Shown here piece by piece: positions 26,376 through 36,308 of a stretch of DNA of 64,000 nucleotides (position 1 is its first letter; each line of letters opens with the position of its first letter). Origin of the DNA: Sphingomonas caeni (GTDB lineage: Bacteria > Pseudomonadota > Alphaproteobacteria > Sphingomonadales > Sphingomonadaceae). Under the pieces are notes generated by a model. It did not search any database. It was not told where the DNA came from and saw nothing but the letters and a program-made list of their open reading frames with translations. A program made the translations under genes and the position numbers. The stretch is from the NCBI RefSeq assembly GCF_026013415.1, contig NZ_JAPDOK010000001.1:1-64000 (forward strand), in the 5' to 3' direction.

Positions 26376-27563
26376 ATGGCCCCAGCTTCACCCGAATTCC
26401 GCCTCGTCTGCGCCGCGTGCCGCTGGCCGCGCGAGATCCGCGACGCGGCGGTGCGCGACGCCGTGGTGCCGGGGCTCGACTGGGAACTGGTAGCCCGGAT
26501 CGTCCGGCGCCAGCGCGTCGCCGGGCTGGTCGCGGACGCGCTGCGATCAGCGAAGATCGAGCCGCCCGAGGGCGTCGCCCAATGGCTCGACGAACAGGCG
26601 TCACGCATCGCGCGGCAGAATCTCGCCGCGGTGGCCGAGACCAAGAGGCTCGGCGCGATCCTTGACGCCGCCGGGATCGACTGGATCACCTTCAAGGGGC
26701 TGCCGCTCGCGATCCAGGCATACGGCACGCTCACGATCAAGATGGCGAACGACATCGACATCCTCGTCGCCGCCGCCGATTGCGGCCGCGCCTGCGGCTT
26801 GCTGCGCGAGGCCGGCTATGCCCGCTTCAGCCCGGGCGCCGAAGTCTCGGACGATCAGGTCGCGGCCTGGATGCGGGTCTCGAAGGAGAGCGGCTGGCGC
26901 CACCCGGTCACCGGACTGATCGTCGAACTCCATGGCCGGCTGATGGCCAATCCGGCGCTGCTCCCCCAGGCCGTGCTCTCCGCGCCGCGCAGGCGTGTCG
27001 AGATCGTCAAGGGGATGGCGGTTCCCACCATGGGCGACGCCCTCCTCTATCCCTATCTGTTCGCGCACGGTGCGCATCACGGCTGGTTCCGCGTGAAATG
27101 GCTGGCCGACGTCGCGGCGTTGCTGGTCCATGAGGGGCCCGAAGGCGCCGAGGCGCGCTATCGCGAAGCCAGGGCTGCAGGCGTGGGCCGATGCGCGGCG
27201 CAGGCCCTGCTGCTCGCGCACAGGCTGCTCGGCCTTCCGCTCGCCCCCCGTTTCGTCGCCGAACTCGAGCGCGATCCCGTCCATCGCCGCCTCCTCACGG
27301 TCGCGCTCGGCTGCATGGGCGGAGACTTCGAGGCGCGCGAGCATGAGAGCCCCTATGCCCGCACGATGCTGCCGGTGCTGCTCGCGGGGCTGCTGCTCCG
27401 GCGCGGGATCGGCTACAAATGGAGCGAGTTGAGCGCGCTCGCCGCCAACCCGGTCGATCGCGCCAACAATCGGCTGCCGCGCGGGCTCGGATTCCTCTAT
27501 CCCGTGCTCGGCGGAATGCGCTGGAGCCGGCGGATGCTCGGGCTGGCGGGACGGACGCGTTAG
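26376..27563 (+). CDS. Nucleotidyltransferase-fold family protein (NTP_transf_5-like)
   Basis: This 395-residue protein resembles the uncharacterised nucleotidyltransferase family that includes the gene at 58275: WITFKGLPLAIQAYG, then NDIDILVAAAD (the metal-binding D-x-D region) and LIVELHGRL. Related proteins sit beside HprK-related kinases and PqqD-like proteins in polysaccharide or exosortase regions; this one stands alone between a two-component pair and an MFS gene. Start: ATG 26376, with GCTATAGA at 26361-26368 as a possible -10 box; ATG 26301 would add 25 residues and is an alternative. Catalytic activity and substrate are unknown. Confidence 0.75.
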   Translation: MAPASPEFRLVCAACRWPREIRDAAVRDAVVPGLDWELVARIVRRQRVAGLVADALRSAKIEPPEGVAQWLDEQASRIARQNLAAVAETKRLGAILDAAGIDWITFKGLPLAIQAYGTLTIKMANDIDILVAAADCGRACGLLREAGYARFSPGAEVSDDQVAAWMRVSKESGWRHPVTGLIVELHGRLMANPALLPQAVLSAPRRRVEIVKGMAVPTMGDALLYPYLFAHGAHHGWFRVKWLADVAALLVHEGPEGAEARYREARAAGVGRCAAQALLLAHRLLGLPLAPRFVAELERDPVHRRLLTVALGCMGGDFEAREHESPYARTMLPVLLAGLLLRRGIGYKWSELSALAANPVDRANNRLPRGLGFLYPVLGGMRWSRRMLGLAGRTR

Positions 27564-27579
27564 GATCGAAAGGGCGGGG

Positions 27580-28860
27580 ATGGAAGCGGGAAAGCGGATC
27601 AGATCGATCATCGGCGGATCGGCGGGCAACCTCGTCGAATGGTATGACTGGTACGCCTATGCCGCCTTCACCCTCTATTTCGCCCCGCAATTCTTTCCCA
27701 AGAACGACGATCCCACGGTCGCGCTGCTGAGCGCCGCCGGGGTATTCGCGGGCGGCTTCCTGATGCGGCCGCTCGGCGCCTGGCTGATGGGCATCTATTC
27801 GGACCGCCACGGGCGCAAGGCCGGGCTCGCTTTGTCGGTCGCGATGATGTGCGGCGGCTCGCTGCTGATCGCGGTCACGCCCACCTATGCCAGCATCGGC
27901 TGGCTCGCGCCGCTGATGCTCACCGTCGCGCGTCTGCTCCAGGGCCTCTCGGTCGGCGGCGAATATGGCGCGAGCGCGACCTATCTCTCCGAAGTCTCGA
28001 CCCGCAAGCATCGCGGCTTCTGGGCGAGCTTCCAATATGTCACCCTCATCTCGGGCCAGTTGGTCGCGCAGGGCGTGCTGCTGGTCCTCCAGGGGTTCAT
28101 GAGCGAGGAGGCGCTCGAAGGCTGGGGCTGGCGCGTCCCCTTCCTGATCGGCGGGGTGCTCGCGGTCAGCGTCTTCTATCTGCGCCGCGGGATCGTCGAG
28201 ACCGAGAGCTTCGAGAAGATCGAGCATGCCAATCAGGGCCCGCGCTCGGGCTTTTGGCGGCTGCTGACCGAGCATCCGCGCGAGACGGTGACGGTGTTCT
28301 TCCTCACCGCGGGGGGCACGCTCGCCTTCTACGCCTACGCGATCTACATGCAGAAATTCCTGGTCAACACCGCCCAGTTCGACCGCGAGACCGCCAACTG
28401 GATCGCGTCGGGATCGCTGCTGGTGTTCGTCTGCCTCCAGCCGATCGTAGGCGCGCTGTCGGACCGGATCGGGCGCAAGCCGCTGATGGTCGGCTTCGGC
28501 ATCCTCGGCACTTTGCTCACCTATCCGATCCTCTCGACCTTGGCGGGCACGCGCGATCCGATGATCGCCTTCCTGCTCGTCACCGTCGCGCTGGCGATCA
28601 CCAGCGGCTACAGCGCGATCAGCGGGGTGGTGAAGGCCGAGATGTTCCCCGCGCATATCCGGACGCTCGGCGTCGCTCTTCCCTATGCCGTCGCCAACGC
28701 GATCTTCGGCGGCACCGCCGAACTGGTCGCGCTGGGGCTCAAAAAGGCGAACTGGGAGGCGGGGTTCTACTGGTACGTAACCGCGATGATCGCGATCTCG
28801 CTGGTGACCTATCTGAGGATGCGCGACACGCGGACGCATAGCCTGATCCTCGAAGATTAG
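27580..28860 (+). CDS. MFS metabolite:proton symporter (KgtP/ShiA-like)
   Basis: The 426-residue protein has twelve predicted membrane helices and the metabolite:H+ symporter marks GGSAGNLVEWYDWYAYA at the N-terminus, the loop 2-3 motif GIYSDRHGRKAG, RLLQGLSVGGEYGASA, and a repeat of the loop motif in the second half (LSDRIGRKPLM). This subfamily imports dicarboxylates, alpha-ketoglutarate, shikimate or proline/betaine. The exact substrate is not readable. It follows the nucleotidyltransferase gene by 16 bp. A 61-bp dispersed repeat starts eight bases after its stop. Confidence 0.9.
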   Translation: MEAGKRIRSIIGGSAGNLVEWYDWYAYAAFTLYFAPQFFPKNDDPTVALLSAAGVFAGGFLMRPLGAWLMGIYSDRHGRKAGLALSVAMMCGGSLLIAVTPTYASIGWLAPLMLTVARLLQGLSVGGEYGASATYLSEVSTRKHRGFWASFQYVTLISGQLVAQGVLLVLQGFMSEEALEGWGWRVPFLIGGVLAVSVFYLRRGIVETESFEKIEHANQGPRSGFWRLLTEHPRETVTVFFLTAGGTLAFYAYAIYMQKFLVNTAQFDRETANWIASGSLLVFVCLQPIVGALSDRIGRKPLMVGFGILGTLLTYPILSTLAGTRDPMIAFLLVTVALAITSGYSAISGVVKAEMFPAHIRTLGVALPYAVANAIFGGTAELVALGLKKANWEAGFYWYVTAMIAISLVTYLRMRDTRTHSLILED

Positions 28861-28867
28861 CTAACCG

Positions 28868-28928
28868 CTTGAAATGTAGGATTTCGTCTGCTTGGCTCGA
28901 CGCGTCCGGCGTCCGGGCCGCTCTTTGA
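28868..28928 (+). repeat. Dispersed ~60-bp repeat, copy 1
   Basis: This stretch begins CTTGAAATGTAGGATTTCG and is found again, in opposite orientation, at 39636-39695 with roughly 80% identity and an unbroken 19-bp block at its start. Both copies lie just downstream of a gene, in the gap between convergent genes. The rest of the 238-bp gap 28861-29098 shows no ORF. Confidence 0.8.
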
Positions 28929-29098
28929 CATCGCGAATTCAGGACCAGGGCCGAAAGCGCGAAAACCCGCGCATTCGCCTAACCTTTGCCTAACCTTCCA
29001 CATGCTGGGACGGCCCGGGTGGCGCGCCATTGGATACCCACCGCTCGTGAAAACCGCGCCTTGGTGTGACCTTCGTGTGACCTTCCACGGCTGGCGGC

Positions 29099-29491
29099 CT
29101 AAAGGATCATCCCGCCGCCGCCACCACGGATCGCGAGCACGCGGCCGATCGAATCGAACAGCGCGTCCATTGCGACGGGCTTGAACAACACATCGTCCGC
29201 CCCGGCCTCGAGGCATTGCTCGCGCAGGTCGACGCCGGTGTCGGCGGTGATGACGATCACGGGCAGATTCGCCTTGGCGTCGCCGCGCGCGCGGATGCGG
29301 CGGATCGCCTCCATCCCGTCCATGCCGGGCATGCGCAGATCGACCAGGATGACGTCGAAATCCTCATATTCGATCCGCGCCAGTCCCTCCTCGGCGAGAC
29401 CGGCCTCGGCCATGGTCGCCCCGGCCACGTCGAGCATGTCCTTCACGACCCGGCGGTTCATCGGGTCGTCCTCGATGAAGAGGATGTTCAT
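29099..29491 (-). CDS. Single-domain response regulator (receiver only)
   Basis: The 130-residue product is one receiver domain: acidic pocket FIEDDPMNRR, phospho-acceptor D51 in ILVDLRMPGMDG, Thr in VITADTG, and Lys in VLFKPVAM. A glycine-rich tail (IRGGGGGMIL) ends the protein. There is no output domain, so it probably passes phosphate to or titrates other partners, like CheY or DivK. It is the last gene of the EAL - hybrid kinase - receiver operon, 66 bp after the kinase stop. Confidence 0.92.
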   Translation of the reverse strand: MNILFIEDDPMNRRVVKDMLDVAGATMAEAGLAEEGLARIEYEDFDVILVDLRMPGMDGMEAIRRIRARGDAKANLPVIVITADTGVDLREQCLEAGADDVLFKPVAMDALFDSIGRVLAIRGGGGGMIL

Positions 29492-29557
29492 GCGGGGAAT
29501 TCCGCACAGTGCTTGGGCAATTTGGCGACCTTTATCATTGTGATGCCTGCTATCGCC

Positions 29558-32017
29558 TCATGCCGCCTGCGATACAAGCGGGCCCGGGCCCGGCTTGTCG
29601 GAATTTTCTTCCGCATCCGAAATGATTGCGTCGATCAGTGCGGCGCCTGAAACTGGTTTTTCAATGACTTGATCCACGCCGCTCGCCTGCAGCGCGCCGC
29701 GGACCGCCTCATCGGGCTTGAGCCACAAAATTGCGCTCGCGGCGCCCGCCTCCCTGGCGGCGGCCACCAGGCCGGCGAGAACGGCATAGGGGTCGTCGCC
29801 CGCGGCCTTCAGCGTGCCCTCATCGATGACGAGATGGGTGACGCCGGGCTCGGCCAGCGCGTCGAGCGCCTCCTGCGGCGCGGCGAGGAACCGCAGCGCC
29901 CCGACGCGCGGTTCGAGCAGCGTCTTGAGCATCGAGCGGGCGATCGGATTGCGGTCGAGCACCAGCATCGTGCCCTGGGCGGTGGGGCCCGCCTCCGCCT
30001 CGGGCGCTTCGGCCAGGACGAGCGGCAGATCGACGGTGAAGGTCGAGCCCTCGCCATCGGCACTCTCGACCGAAATATCGCCGCCCAGCGCCTGCGAGAG
30101 GTTGCGGCAGATCGTCAGGCCGAGCCCCGTGCCGCCGAACTGGCGCGTGGTGCCCGAATCGGCCTGTTTGAACGATTCGAAGATCTCCTCGCGCTTCTCC
30201 GCGGGGATGCCGATGCCGGTATCGGTGACGGCCAGCCGGAGCCGCGCTCCCTCGCCCTCACCCTCTGCCACGACGCGCAGGCTGACGCCGCCCTTTTCGG
30301 TGAACTTGATCGCGTTCGAGAGAAGGTTGAACACGATCTGCCGCAGCCGCCCGGCATCGCTGACGATCCAGTGCGGCGCGTGGCTGAGGTGGAGGTTGAA
30401 GCTGAGCCCCTTGGTCCGCGCCTGCTCCTCCCAGATGCGCGTCACTTCCTTGAGCATCGCGCACAAATCCATCGGCGCCGCATCGACGGTCAGGTTGCCC
30501 GTCTCCATCTTGGCGACATCGAGGATATCATCGACCAGGCTGCGCATCGTCACCCCGGCGCCATGGACGATCCCGATCCGGTCGCGCACCTCGGGCCCCA
30601 GCCGCGGATCGGCGAGCATCACCTGCGTCATGCCAAGGATGCCGTTGAGCGGGGTGCGGATCTCGTGACTGGTGGTCGCGAGGAACTCGGTCTTGGCCTT
30701 GAGCGCCTTCTCGAGCGCGACATTGGTCTCGCCGAGCACGACATTGGCGGCGGCGACCTTGTTGCGGCTGCGGCGGATGCTGATCAGGCCCCAGGCGAGC
30801 GCGGCGATCACGATCAGCGTCGCCGCGCCGAGGCTGAGGAACAAGGTCCGCTGGAAGGCCGCGCTGCGCGCCGCCTGCTCGGCCTTCATGTTGGCGATCT
30901 GGACTTCCTTGTTCTTGAAGTCGAAATTCGCCGCAGCCAGCGCCGCGCTGGTGGTGGTTGCAACCTCGGTTGCCTGGTCCTTGAGCCGCCGCACCGCCTC
31001 GAGATGCTTGAGTGCGAGCCCGGCGTCGCCGGTCTTCGAGAAGATCATGTAGGCGAACAGATGCGCCTCGCGGAACGCCGAGGAGGTGGCGGTCAGATCG
31101 ACGCCCTCGAACGCCTGGGTGACCAGCCGCCGTGCCTTGGGCAGGTCGCCGCGCTCCATCGCCACGCGCGCCGCGGTCGCGAGCAATTGCTGGCGGAAGC
31201 CCAGCGCGTCGGCGCCGCGAGTCAGCGCGAAGCCGCGCGCGAGCGTCGCCTCGGCATCGTCGTAATTGCGCGCCTCGACCTGGCTGCGTGCCAGATTGCC
31301 GAGCACGCGCGCCTCGAGCAACGGCTTGCCGAGCTGGCGCGCGATCTCGATCGCCTTGCCATATTCGGCCGCAGCCTCGACGTAACGCTCAAGCACGAGC
31401 AGCACATTGCCGCGGTTGTTGTGCAAGGTCAGCGACAGCATCGGGTCGCCGTCATAGACCTCCGCCGCCGCAGCATAATATTGCTCGGCCTTGGCATTGT
31501 CGTTCGCCGCCGAATAGAGCCCGCCTAGGTAATAGTTGGCGAGGCTCATGCTGCGCTTGTCGCCGAGCTGCTGGAAGATGCGGAAGGCGCGCTGGTACGA
31601 GGCGAGCGCCTTGGCAGCCTCGCCATCGTCCATCTGGAGCGAGCCGAGCGAGAGGAGCAGGTCGCCGCGCAGCTTGATCGGCTCGCGGATCGGGTCGATG
31701 TCGGCGAGCGCCTGCGCGATCAGCGGGCGCGCCTTCGCGGCGTCGTTGAGCCGGAGATAGCCTTCACTGCGCAGCCATTTGGCGGTGGCGAGCGCGATGG
31801 TGCGGTCGCGGCCCGCGGGCATGGCGAGCGCCAGCGTTTCAGCGGCGCCGACCAGCTTGAGCCCCTCGTCGGGATCGGAGACCATCACCGTGCGCGCGCG
31901 GTCCATCGCCTTGTCCACGGGCGTCTGGGCCAAGGCCGGCGCCGCCGCGAACAGCGCGAGCACGGCAATCAGCAGGGAGAGGACGCGAGGACGCGCGCGC
32001 ATCGGGGCGGGCGTCAC
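29558..32017 (-). CDS. TPR-containing hybrid sensor histidine kinase
   Basis: The 819-residue protein has a signal peptide ([19 protein letters not shown]), about six tetratricopeptide repeats in the exported part (roughly 35-330), a coiled coil, one membrane helix (about 390-410), a HisKA domain ([18 protein letters not shown]), an HATPase domain ([25 protein letters not shown]) and a C-terminal receiver-like domain. The receiver is divergent (VLDRNPIA in place of the usual acidic pair, LVIDEGTL with the Asp, KPVSG with the Lys). The start is GTG at 32017, overlapping the EAL gene stop as GTGA; an ATG at 32002 is possible. Periplasmic TPRs suggest it senses a protein or polymer. Confidence 0.9.
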   Translation of the reverse strand: MTPAPMRARPRVLSLLIAVLALFAAAPALAQTPVDKAMDRARTVMVSDPDEGLKLVGAAETLALAMPAGRDRTIALATAKWLRSEGYLRLNDAAKARPLIAQALADIDPIREPIKLRGDLLLSLGSLQMDDGEAAKALASYQRAFRIFQQLGDKRSMSLANYYLGGLYSAANDNAKAEQYYAAAAEVYDGDPMLSLTLHNNRGNVLLVLERYVEAAAEYGKAIEIARQLGKPLLEARVLGNLARSQVEARNYDDAEATLARGFALTRGADALGFRQQLLATAARVAMERGDLPKARRLVTQAFEGVDLTATSSAFREAHLFAYMIFSKTGDAGLALKHLEAVRRLKDQATEVATTTSAALAAANFDFKNKEVQIANMKAEQAARSAAFQRTLFLSLGAATLIVIAALAWGLISIRRSRNKVAAANVVLGETNVALEKALKAKTEFLATTSHEIRTPLNGILGMTQVMLADPRLGPEVRDRIGIVHGAGVTMRSLVDDILDVAKMETGNLTVDAAPMDLCAMLKEVTRIWEEQARTKGLSFNLHLSHAPHWIVSDAGRLRQIVFNLLSNAIKFTEKGGVSLRVVAEGEGEGARLRLAVTDTGIGIPAEKREEIFESFKQADSGTTRQFGGTGLGLTICRNLSQALGGDISVESADGEGSTFTVDLPLVLAEAPEAEAGPTAQGTMLVLDRNPIARSMLKTLLEPRVGALRFLAAPQEALDALAEPGVTHLVIDEGTLKAAGDDPYAVLAGLVAAAREAGAASAILWLKPDEAVRGALQASGVDQVIEKPVSGAALIDAIISDAEENSDKPGPGPLVSQAA

Positions 32018-33474
32018 GCGCGTTTCCAGAAGCTCTCGGGCCGGATGAACGAGGATTGGATGCTGCCGCCGGTCACGCTGGCGGCTTCATCGGTCAGGAA
32101 GTTGCGGAAGGCTTCGAAGCCGAGCGGGCGCGAGATCAGGAAGCCCTGCACCATGTCGCAGCCCATCACGCTGAGCAGCGCCAGCGCCGACGGGGTCTCG
32201 ACGCCCTCGGCGGTGACTTCCATCTCCAGCGCATGGGCGAGGTCGATCGTCGAGCGGACGATCAGCGGATCGCGGTTGCTGCTGGTCAGCTGCATCACGA
32301 ACATCTTGTCGATCTTGAGCTCGCTCGCGGGCAGCTGCTTGAGATAGGCGAGCGACGAAAGCCCCGCGCCATAATCGTCGATCGCCAGCGTCACGCCGAT
32401 ATCCGCGAACACATTCAGGTGGCGGATCGCGCTTTCGGGATCGCGGATCACCGCGGTCTCGGTGATCTCGAACCCGATCTTGGCGTCCGGATTGGCGCGG
32501 ATGATGGTGCAGGCCTCGGCGACGAAGGCCGCGTCGGCAAGCAGCAAGCCCGAAATGTTGATGAACAGCGCGAGGTCATGCCCGTCGCCGGCAAGGGTCT
32601 TCTGGTCGGCGATAACCTGCTTGAGCGTCCACAGCGTCAGCGCGCCGATCTCGCCCGCCTGTTCGGCAACCGAGATGAAGTCGCTCGGCAGGATCAGCCC
32701 GCGCACCGGATGCTGCCAGCGAATCAGCGCCTCGGCCGATGCGATCTCCTGACGCCGGACATGGACCTTGGGCTGGTATTGGAGGAACATCTCGCCCTCG
32801 GCCATCGCCCGGGGCAGTTCGCGCATCAAGGTCAGCTTGTCGAAGGCCAGATCGGCGCGCGACAGATCGAGCATCACCACGCGGCCATCGGCGCGCGCCT
32901 GATCGAGCGCCGATTCGGCAGCCTCGGCGAGGCGGACCTCGTCCGATTCGCTCGAGGGCGCGGCGGCGACGCCGAAGATCATCTGAAGCTGGTAACGCTC
33001 CCCGTCCAGATCGACGGGGCGCAGAAAGGCCTTGCGCAGCCGGTCGATATCGGCGGCGGCGTGCTCCGGAGTATCGCGCTCGAACGCGATCTCGACCACC
33101 GAACGCGCGGCGGCGGAAATGCGGACATCGGAGCAGAGATCGGTGATGCGGGCAGCCACGTCGAGCACCAGCTTGTCGGCGCGCGGGCGGCCCAAGTGCC
33201 TGCGAAGCGTAGCGAAATTTCCGATCTCGCACAGGCAGAGGATGCGCCAGTAGCGGCCTTCGGGGCGGCGGTTGCCGCGCGCGCCGCGGCCGAGCGCGGG
33301 GCGTTTGGGCAGCCGGATCGCGACCGGCGCGTCGGCGTCGCGCTTGGCCTGGGGGTGCGTTTTGGCGGCAGGTGCGCGAAGGGGTTTCCCGGGCGCTCCC
33401 GCGGCATGGCCCGGGGTCGCAGTGGGAGAGACGGGTGCGCCTGCGCGCGCCGGGGGCTCGATCCGTGCCGACAT
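32014..33474 (-). CDS. EAL-domain c-di-GMP phosphodiesterase with degenerate GGDEF region
   Basis: The 486-residue protein has a proline/alanine-rich N-terminus, a GGDEF-fold region (about 75-205) in which the GGDEF motif is not recognisable, and a C-terminal EAL domain (about 215-465). The EAL domain keeps EALIRW, the metal/catalytic residues in FEITETAV and [11 protein letters not shown], the lysine in ELKIDKMFV and the glutamate in TAEGVET, so it is probably an active phosphodiesterase. No membrane segment is seen. It is first in the operon with the TPR kinase and receiver. A short inverted repeat, ACCCTT(GAAAG)AAGGGT, lies just upstream of its start region. Confidence 0.9.
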   Translation of the reverse strand: MSARIEPPARAGAPVSPTATPGHAAGAPGKPLRAPAAKTHPQAKRDADAPVAIRLPKRPALGRGARGNRRPEGRYWRILCLCEIGNFATLRRHLGRPRADKLVLDVAARITDLCSDVRISAAARSVVEIAFERDTPEHAAADIDRLRKAFLRPVDLDGERYQLQMIFGVAAAPSSESDEVRLAEAAESALDQARADGRVVMLDLSRADLAFDKLTLMRELPRAMAEGEMFLQYQPKVHVRRQEIASAEALIRWQHPVRGLILPSDFISVAEQAGEIGALTLWTLKQVIADQKTLAGDGHDLALFINISGLLLADAAFVAEACTIIRANPDAKIGFEITETAVIRDPESAIRHLNVFADIGVTLAIDDYGAGLSSLAYLKQLPASELKIDKMFVMQLTSSNRDPLIVRSTIDLAHALEMEVTAEGVETPSALALLSVMGCDMVQGFLISRPLGFEAFRNFLTDEAASVTGGSIQSSFIRPESFWKRA

Positions 33475-33632
33475 TGACCCCTGAGCTACGCTAGACCCTT
33501 GAAAGAAGGGTTAAACCGCTGTCCGGCAACGGGACCGGTAACGTTAACATCCGCAGAAATCCGTATTGAACTTCTGTTAATTTCCCATTAACCAACGAAT
33601 CGCGCAGGTACTGCGCACGATGGGAGACTGAC

Positions 33633-33695
33633 ATGTTTGCGTTCACTCTTTTCTTCCGCGACGGCGTTGGCGGCGACGACATTCGTCCGCTCTAA
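33633..33695 (+). CDS. 20-residue small ORF or leader peptide
   Basis: ATG 33633 to TAA 33695 encodes a 20-residue peptide reading MFAFTLFFRD at its start and ending DDIRPL. A good ribosome binding site, GGGAG at 33622-33626, lies 6 nt upstream, and TTGAAC (33566-33571) with TAACCA (33589-33594) 17 bp later is a plausible promoter. The ORF is followed by a structured stretch and a strong terminator (33777-33803). It could be a leader peptide, a small protein, or part of a dual-function RNA. Conservation cannot be judged from this window. Confidence 0.5.
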   Translation: MFAFTLFFRDGVGGDDIRPL

Positions 33696-33711
33696 AACAC
33701 CGATCGTTTCA

Positions 33712-33765
33712 TCCGGGCCGGCGGTGGAGTGCCCTTGGCATTAGGGGCATGCTGACCGGCCCGGA
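33712..33765 (+). ncRNA. Candidate structured RNA between the small ORF and its terminator
   Basis: A perfect 10-bp stem TCCGGGCCGG / CCGGCCCGGA (33712-33721 and 33756-33765) encloses 34 nt containing an inner stem TGCCC / GGGCA (33730-33734 and 33745-33749). It begins 16 nt after the small ORF stop and ends 11 nt before the terminator hairpin. This two-tier hairpin plus terminator is what a small RNA or structured 3' UTR looks like; no known RNA family is recognised. Confidence 0.5.
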
Positions 33766-33776
33766 CGACTTTCAAG

Positions 33777-33803
33777 GCCGCGGGCTAACCCCCGCGGCTT
33801 TTT
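33777..33803 (+). terminator. Rho-independent terminator
   Basis: An 8-bp perfect GC-rich stem GCCGCGGG / CCCGCGGC (33777-33784 and 33791-33798), a 6-base loop and five T residues (33799-33803). It ends the short transcript that starts upstream of 33633 and separates it from ugd at 33957. Two GATTC sites follow at 33804-33808 and 33820-33824. Confidence 0.9.
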
Positions 33804-33956
33804 GATTCGAGGCGGATCGATTCGAAGGCGCAGGCTGACGGAAAGCGCCCCGCGCTCCGCCTTTGGGACTGCCACGCGAACGCCATGAACTTGCTCTAGG
33901 CGCCCACTTCGCTATTCGGCGCATCACACAACAGATCGAACACAGAGGAATTCGCG

Positions 33957-35261
33957 TTGCGCATTGCAATGATCGGTACCGGCTATGTGGGCCTCGTTTC
34001 GGGCGCCTGCTTCTCGGATTTCGGCCATGACGTGGTCTGCGTCGACAAGGATGCGCGCAAGATCGAGCTGCTGCATCAGAATGTCATGCCGATCTACGAG
34101 CCAGGCCTCGCCGAGCTGGTCGCGACCAACGTCAAGGCGGGCCGTCTCTCCTTCACCACCGACCTGGCCGAGGGCGTCAAGGATGCCGACGCGATCTTCA
34201 TCGCAGTGGGCACCCCCAGCCGCCGCGGCGACGGCCATGCGGACCTGAGCTACGTCTTCGCCGCGGCGCAGGAAGTCGCCGAGAATCTGACCAAGGCCAG
34301 CGTGATCGTCACCAAATCGACCGTGCCCGTCGGCACCGGCGACGAGGTCGAGCGGATCATGGCCGAGTTCGCGGCGGACAAGGGCGCGATGGTCGTCTCC
34401 AACCCCGAATTCCTGCGTGAGGGCGCGGCGATCGAGGACTTCAAGCGCCCCGACCGCGTCGTGATCGGCACCGACAACGAGGCCGCGATCCAGGTGATGC
34501 GCGACATTTACCGTCCGCTGTCGCTCAATTCGGCGCCCCTGCTGTTCACCGGCCGCCGCACCGCCGAGCTGATCAAATACGCCGCGAACGCCTTCCTGGC
34601 GGTCAAGATCACCTTCATCAACGAGATCGCCGATCTGTGCGAACAGGTGGGTGCGGACGTGCAGGAAGTGTCGCGCGGGATCGGGATGGACAACCGGATC
34701 GGCTCGAAGTTCCTCAATGCGGGCCCCGGCTATGGCGGATCGTGCTTCCCCAAGGACACGCTGGCGCTGCTCAAGACCGCCGACGATGCCGAGACGCCGC
34801 TGCGGATCGTCGAAGCCACCGTCCAGGTCAACGATGCCCGCAAGCGCGCGATGGGCCGCAAGGTCATCAAGGCGATGGGCGGCGACGCGCGCGGCAAGAC
34901 CGTCGCGCTGCTCGGCCTCACCTTCAAGCCCAACACTGACGACATGCGCGACGCGCCGAGCCTCGCGGTGATCCAGGCGCTGCAGGACGCCGGCGCAACC
35001 GTCCGCGCCTACGATCCCGAGGGGGTCGAGCAGGCGAGCAAGATGGTGAAGGACGTGACCTTCTCCGACAGCCCCTATGCGGCCGCGGACGGCGCCGATG
35101 CGCTGGTGATCGTGACCGAATGGGACGCCTTCCGCGCGCTCGACCTGAGCCGGATGGCGCAGGTCCTGAAGGAGCCGTTGCTGGTCGACCTGCGCAACAT
35201 CTATCGCCCCGCCGAGGCCGCCAAGGCCGGGCTGACGCTGGTGAGCGTGGGCAAGGGCTGA
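33957..35261 (+). CDS. ugd: UDP-glucose 6-dehydrogenase
   Basis: The 434-residue protein has IAMIGTGYVGLVSGACFSD at the N-terminus, KSTVPVGTG (120-128), EFLREGAAIEDF (151-162) and the catalytic cysteine C263 in GYGGSCFPKD, all hallmarks of Ugd. It oxidises UDP-glucose to UDP-glucuronate. The start is TTG at 33957, supported by GAGGA (33945-33949) seven bases upstream; the next ATG is inside the Rossmann motif. UDP-GlcA can be used directly or converted to UDP-xylose by the decarboxylase at 1911. It is convergent with rfbB, three bases apart. Confidence 0.95.
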   Translation: MRIAMIGTGYVGLVSGACFSDFGHDVVCVDKDARKIELLHQNVMPIYEPGLAELVATNVKAGRLSFTTDLAEGVKDADAIFIAVGTPSRRGDGHADLSYVFAAAQEVAENLTKASVIVTKSTVPVGTGDEVERIMAEFAADKGAMVVSNPEFLREGAAIEDFKRPDRVVIGTDNEAAIQVMRDIYRPLSLNSAPLLFTGRRTAELIKYAANAFLAVKITFINEIADLCEQVGADVQEVSRGIGMDNRIGSKFLNAGPGYGGSCFPKDTLALLKTADDAETPLRIVEATVQVNDARKRAMGRKVIKAMGGDARGKTVALLGLTFKPNTDDMRDAPSLAVIQALQDAGATVRAYDPEGVEQASKMVKDVTFSDSPYAAADGADALVIVTEWDAFRALDLSRMAQVLKEPLLVDLRNIYRPAEAAKAGLTLVSVGKG

Positions 35262-35264
35262 CGC

Positions 35265-36308
35265 TCAGGCGAGCCCCAGCCGCTCGCCCTTGTACGAGAT
35301 GGGTGCCCAGGTCGCGCGGTTGGCGAGATACCAGTCGACCGTCGCGGCGAGGCCGGTCTCGAAGGTTTCCGCGGGCGACCAGCCCAGCTCGCGCTCGGTT
35401 TTCGAAGGATCGATCGCGTAGCGGCGGTCATGCCCGGGTCGGTCCTTCACGAAGCTGATCAGCCTGCGCCGATTGGCGTTGCCCAGCCGGATGTCGATCA
35501 GGTCGCAGATCGCCTCGACCACCTGCAAATTGGTCCGCTCGGCCTTGCCGCCGATCAGATAGGTCTCGCCGGTCTTTCCTGCGCTCAACACCCGCTCGAG
35601 CGCACGCGCATGATCCTCGACATGGAGCCAGTCGCGGACATTCGCGCCCTTGCCATAAACGGGCAGCGGCTTGCCCTCGATCGCATTGAGGATCGTGAGG
35701 GGGATCAGCTTTTCCGGGAATTGCCAAGGGCCGTAATTGTTCGAGCAGTTCGAAAGCACCACCGGCAGCCCATAGGTTTCGTGCCAGGCGCGGACAAAAT
35801 GGTCGCTCGCCGCCTTCGACGCCGAATAGGGTGAGGAGGGCGCATAGGCCGTGTCCTCGGTGAAGACGCCGCTGTCGAAGGGCAGGTCACCGAACACTTC
35901 GTCGGTCGAGACATGGTGGAAGCGGAACGCCCCGCCTTTCTCGCGCCAGTAATCGAGCGCGGCGTCGAGCAGGCGGACGGTACCGACGACGTTGGTTTCG
36001 ACGAACGCCGCAGGGCTGTCGATCGAGCGGTCGACATGCGTCTCGGCGGCGAGATGCATGATCGCGCTCACCCGCTCCGCGCGCAGCAACGCGCCGACCA
36101 GCGCCGTGTCGCCGATATCGGCCTGGACGAAGCGGTAGTGGGGCGATCCCTCGAGCGCAGCGAGCGAGGCGAGGTTGCCGGCATAGGTCAGCCTGTCGAG
36201 ATTGACGACGCGGGTGCCCTGCCCCGCGAGCAGCCGGCACACCGCCGAGCCGATAAAGCCCGCCCCGCCGGTGACGAGCACCGTACGCATCGCCGCGACC
36301 TCACTCAT
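35265..36308 (-). CDS. rfbB: dTDP-glucose 4,6-dehydratase
   Basis: At 347 residues it matches Rml[35 protein letters not shown], the active-site [12 protein letters not shown] and [12 protein letters not shown] (YxxxK), and [16 protein letters not shown]. It converts dTDP-glucose to dTDP-4-keto-6-deoxyglucose. The start overlaps rfbA's stop by four bases (ATGA). No rfbC or rfbD gene is present in the window, so the rest of the dTDP-rhamnose pathway, or a different 6-deoxy sugar pathway, must be encoded elsewhere. An ATG six codons downstream is an alternative start. Confidence 0.95.
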   Translation of the reverse strand: MSEVAAMRTVLVTGGAGFIGSAVCRLLAGQGTRVVNLDRLTYAGNLASLAALEGSPHYRFVQADIGDTALVGALLRAERVSAIMHLAAETHVDRSIDSPAAFVETNVVGTVRLLDAALDYWREKGGAFRFHHVSTDEVFGDLPFDSGVFTEDTAYAPSSPYSASKAASDHFVRAWHETYGLPVVLSNCSNNYGPWQFPEKLIPLTILNAIEGKPLPVYGKGANVRDWLHVEDHARALERVLSAGKTGETYLIGGKAERTNLQVVEAICDLIDIRLGNANRRRLISFVKDRPGHDRRYAIDPSKTERELGWSPAETFETGLAATVDWYLANRATWAPISYKGERLGLA

